DNA from: Candidatus Cloacimonadota bacterium | GTDB lineage: Bacteria > Cloacimonadota > Cloacimonadia > Cloacimonadales > Cloacimonadaceae | NCBI GenBank assembly: GCA_023230025.1 | Contig: JALNYD010000012.1 | Location: 1 to 25,911, forward strand | Direction of reading: 5' to 3' | DNA length: 25,911 nt | Shown here: positions 24,700 through 25,911 of the stretch, in pieces | Numbering within the stretch: position 1 is the stretch's first letter | How the letters are laid out: every line of letters begins with the position of its first letter | Translations under genes and position numbers: made by a program | The notes under the pieces: generated by a model | Database searches by the model: none | What the model saw: the letters and a program-made list of their open reading frames with translations, nothing else | What the model was told of the DNA's origin: nothing

Positions 24700-25787
24700 T
24701 ATACTTCAGCTTTGTGCAGGAAGACAAAGCCCAGGAGGGTAAAGGCAAGATTGGGAGCCCATGCTGCCCAAACGGGTGAGATTACATTGTTGTATCCAAA
24801 GCTTTGACTGATGCGAACCACGATCAGATACGAAAAGCAGACCAGAAGTCCCAGCATAAAGATCCATCCCCGGCCTTTACTACGTATGTTAGCTGTGGCA
24901 ATCGGGATGAAAAAGAAGATCACAATCAGATTGGTGAGAGGATAAGAAACCTTCATGTGCAGGTCAACTATCTCCCGGCTGGCATCTTCCCCTAGCTTCT
25001 GAATTCTGCCAATATAGTCCAGCAACTCCAGAAATGTGAGGGAAATGGTCTTCTTGGTGATGCGCACAAAATCCTGGGGTTCTACATTGATAACCGCTAA
25101 ATCAGTGCTGGGATAAAACTTTGCATAAACCTGGCGTCCATTCACAAACCGGCGGATGTCACAATCCTGCAATACCCATTTCATCCCATCCCAATGGGCA
25201 CTGGCAGCTGTGATTCGTTCGGTGATTTGCTTTGTATCAAAATCGATCTTGGTCTTATCAATCACGCGAAGAGTGTTTTTGTAACCATCAAAAAAGCCGA
25301 AGTAATAGAAGTCGTTTTCAGTGCCTTGATAATGGATTCGGGCTTTGAGCATCTGATCTTCTGGTTGTTCACCCTTGATCTTCACGTTGTACAATTCACT
25401 ACGTGTGGATTCAGCAAATGGCAGTAGATATTCCCCCATGGCAGCAACTGAAATTGAGATTAATAATCCGATTCCAAACAGCGGAAGCATAGCCCGTTTG
25501 ATGCTGATGCCTGCGGCACGAATAGCAACGGTTTCATTGTGCTTTGCCAGAGAGTTCATCATGAACAGCCCGGAGAGCAATACAGTTACCGGGGATGTCA
25601 GCACCACCAGATACGGAATCCGCAACAGGTAGTACAGCAATCCTTGATCAAAGGTGGCACCAGCTCGAAGTAAACGGGGTAAATTGTCGATCACGTCAAT
25701 TACAATAAACACCACCGCAAAGCTGAAAAAGATGATGAAGAAAGTACGAAGAAACTCTCTGATAATGTATCGATCCAATCTTCTCAT
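24699..25787 (-). CDS. lptG: LptF/LptG family LPS-export permease, LptG-like
   Basis: Inner-membrane component of the LptB2FG transporter that extracts lipopolysaccharide and passes it to the periplasmic bridge. The 362 residues show the family plan. There are membrane helices near the N-terminus (about 14-32, 55-80 and 98-118), a periplasmic beta-jellyroll region (about 130-260), and three C-terminal helices (about 275-355). The start MRRLDRYIIREFLRTFF is characteristic (LDRYI..F), as is NETVAIRAAGIS, the coupling region that contacts LptB. The ATG overlaps the stop of an upstream gene by one base (TGATG). It indicates an outer membrane with LPS or a related glycolipid. The LptG rather than LptF assignment rests on the N-terminal sequence and is less certain than the family. 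Confidence 0.93.
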   Translation of the reverse strand: MRRLDRYIIREFLRTFFIIFFSFAVVFIVIDVIDNLPRLLRAGATFDQGLLYYLLRIPYLVVLTSPVTVLLSGLFMMNSLAKHNETVAIRAAGISIKRAMLPLFGIGLLISISVAAMGEYLLPFAESTRSELYNVKIKGEQPEDQMLKARIHYQGTENDFYYFGFFDGYKNTLRVIDKTKIDFDTKQITERITAASAHWDGMKWVLQDCDIRRFVNGRQVYAKFYPSTDLAVINVEPQDFVRITKKTISLTFLELLDYIGRIQKLGEDASREIVDLHMKVSYPLTNLIVIFFFIPIATANIRSKGRGWIFMLGLLVCFSYLIVVRISQSFGYNNVISPVWAAWAPNLAFTLLGFVFLHKAEV

Positions 25788-25911
25788 CAGTAGGCAACCT
25801 CAGAAGGAATCTCTTTCTTCTTTCTGCGTAGATTCTTCAATTTCCATATCAAAACCTGGGTATCGAACATACGTTTTTCCTTGATTGAGCCATAGATCAG
25901 GAATAGAGCGA
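25787..25911 (-). CDS. C-terminal 40 residues of an unidentified membrane protein, possibly LptF
   Basis: On the minus strand a frame open from the window edge encodes a hydrophobic end (ALFLIYGSI) followed by a very basic tail (WKLKNLRRKKKE). It stops in TGATG, sharing one base with the lptG start. This tight junction and the hydrophobic/basic end suggest a membrane protein of the same operon. LptF is the usual partner upstream of LptG, but 40 residues are too few to identify it. An alternative is another envelope-biogenesis membrane enzyme. Confidence 0.55.
   Translation of the reverse strand, partial: ALFLIYGSIKEKRMFDTQVLIWKLKNLRRKKKEIPSEVAY

Overview
The window looks like chromosomal DNA of a Gram-negative, diderm, probably anaerobic bacterium of the FCB type. 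It encodes an LptG-type lipopolysaccharide-transport permease, a patatin with an outer-membrane barrel, and a gingipain-like surface peptidase whose C-terminal sorting domain carries the NPFNPET motif. That combination, together with large TPR signalling proteins and moderate GC, would fit candidate phylum Cloacimonadota (WWE1). This placement is inference; no rRNA or tRNA gene is present to anchor it. Plus-strand part (1-8844): the 3' part of a YtcJ-like amidohydrolase, an unrecognised 187-residue protein and glutamyl-tRNA synthetase are chained by short overlaps. After a 164-base gap comes a 1817-residue protein that joins a Ser/Thr kinase, a degenerate P-loop ATPase, a TPR-like helical region, two GAF domains and a histidine kinase. 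Everything from about 9.1 kb onward is on the minus strand. Read 5' to 3' on that strand, the groups are: (i) the tail of an unidentified membrane protein (possibly LptF), lptG and a radical SAM/SPASM enzyme; (ii) an EnvC/LytM-like factor, a Sua5/YrdC domain fused to a low-molecular-weight tyrosine phosphatase, purL, a small two-helix membrane protein of LiaF/DUF5668 appearance, and a PlpD-type patatin/POTRA/barrel protein; (iii) a C25 peptidase, a sirtuin and a class III nucleotide cyclase fused to a STAND-type ATPase and TPRs. The three genes of group iii are chained by ATGA overlaps. The two giant signalling genes (kinase on plus, cyclase on minus) are tail to tail. They share one plan: an output enzyme, an NTPase module and a TPR-type helical region. 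The 294 bases between them hold no convincing gene but contain several hairpins, including a 66-base near-palindrome. A copy with 62 of 66 bases identical lies at 23553-23618, between groups i and ii. This is the best candidate in the window for an undescribed dispersed element. The other main points of interest are the hybrid Ser/Thr-His kinase with a worn NTPase site, the YrdC-phosphatase fusion, the surface protease/sirtuin/cyclase operon, and the amidohydrolase that lacks an expected lysine. No CRISPR array, insertion sequence, prophage or RNA gene was seen.
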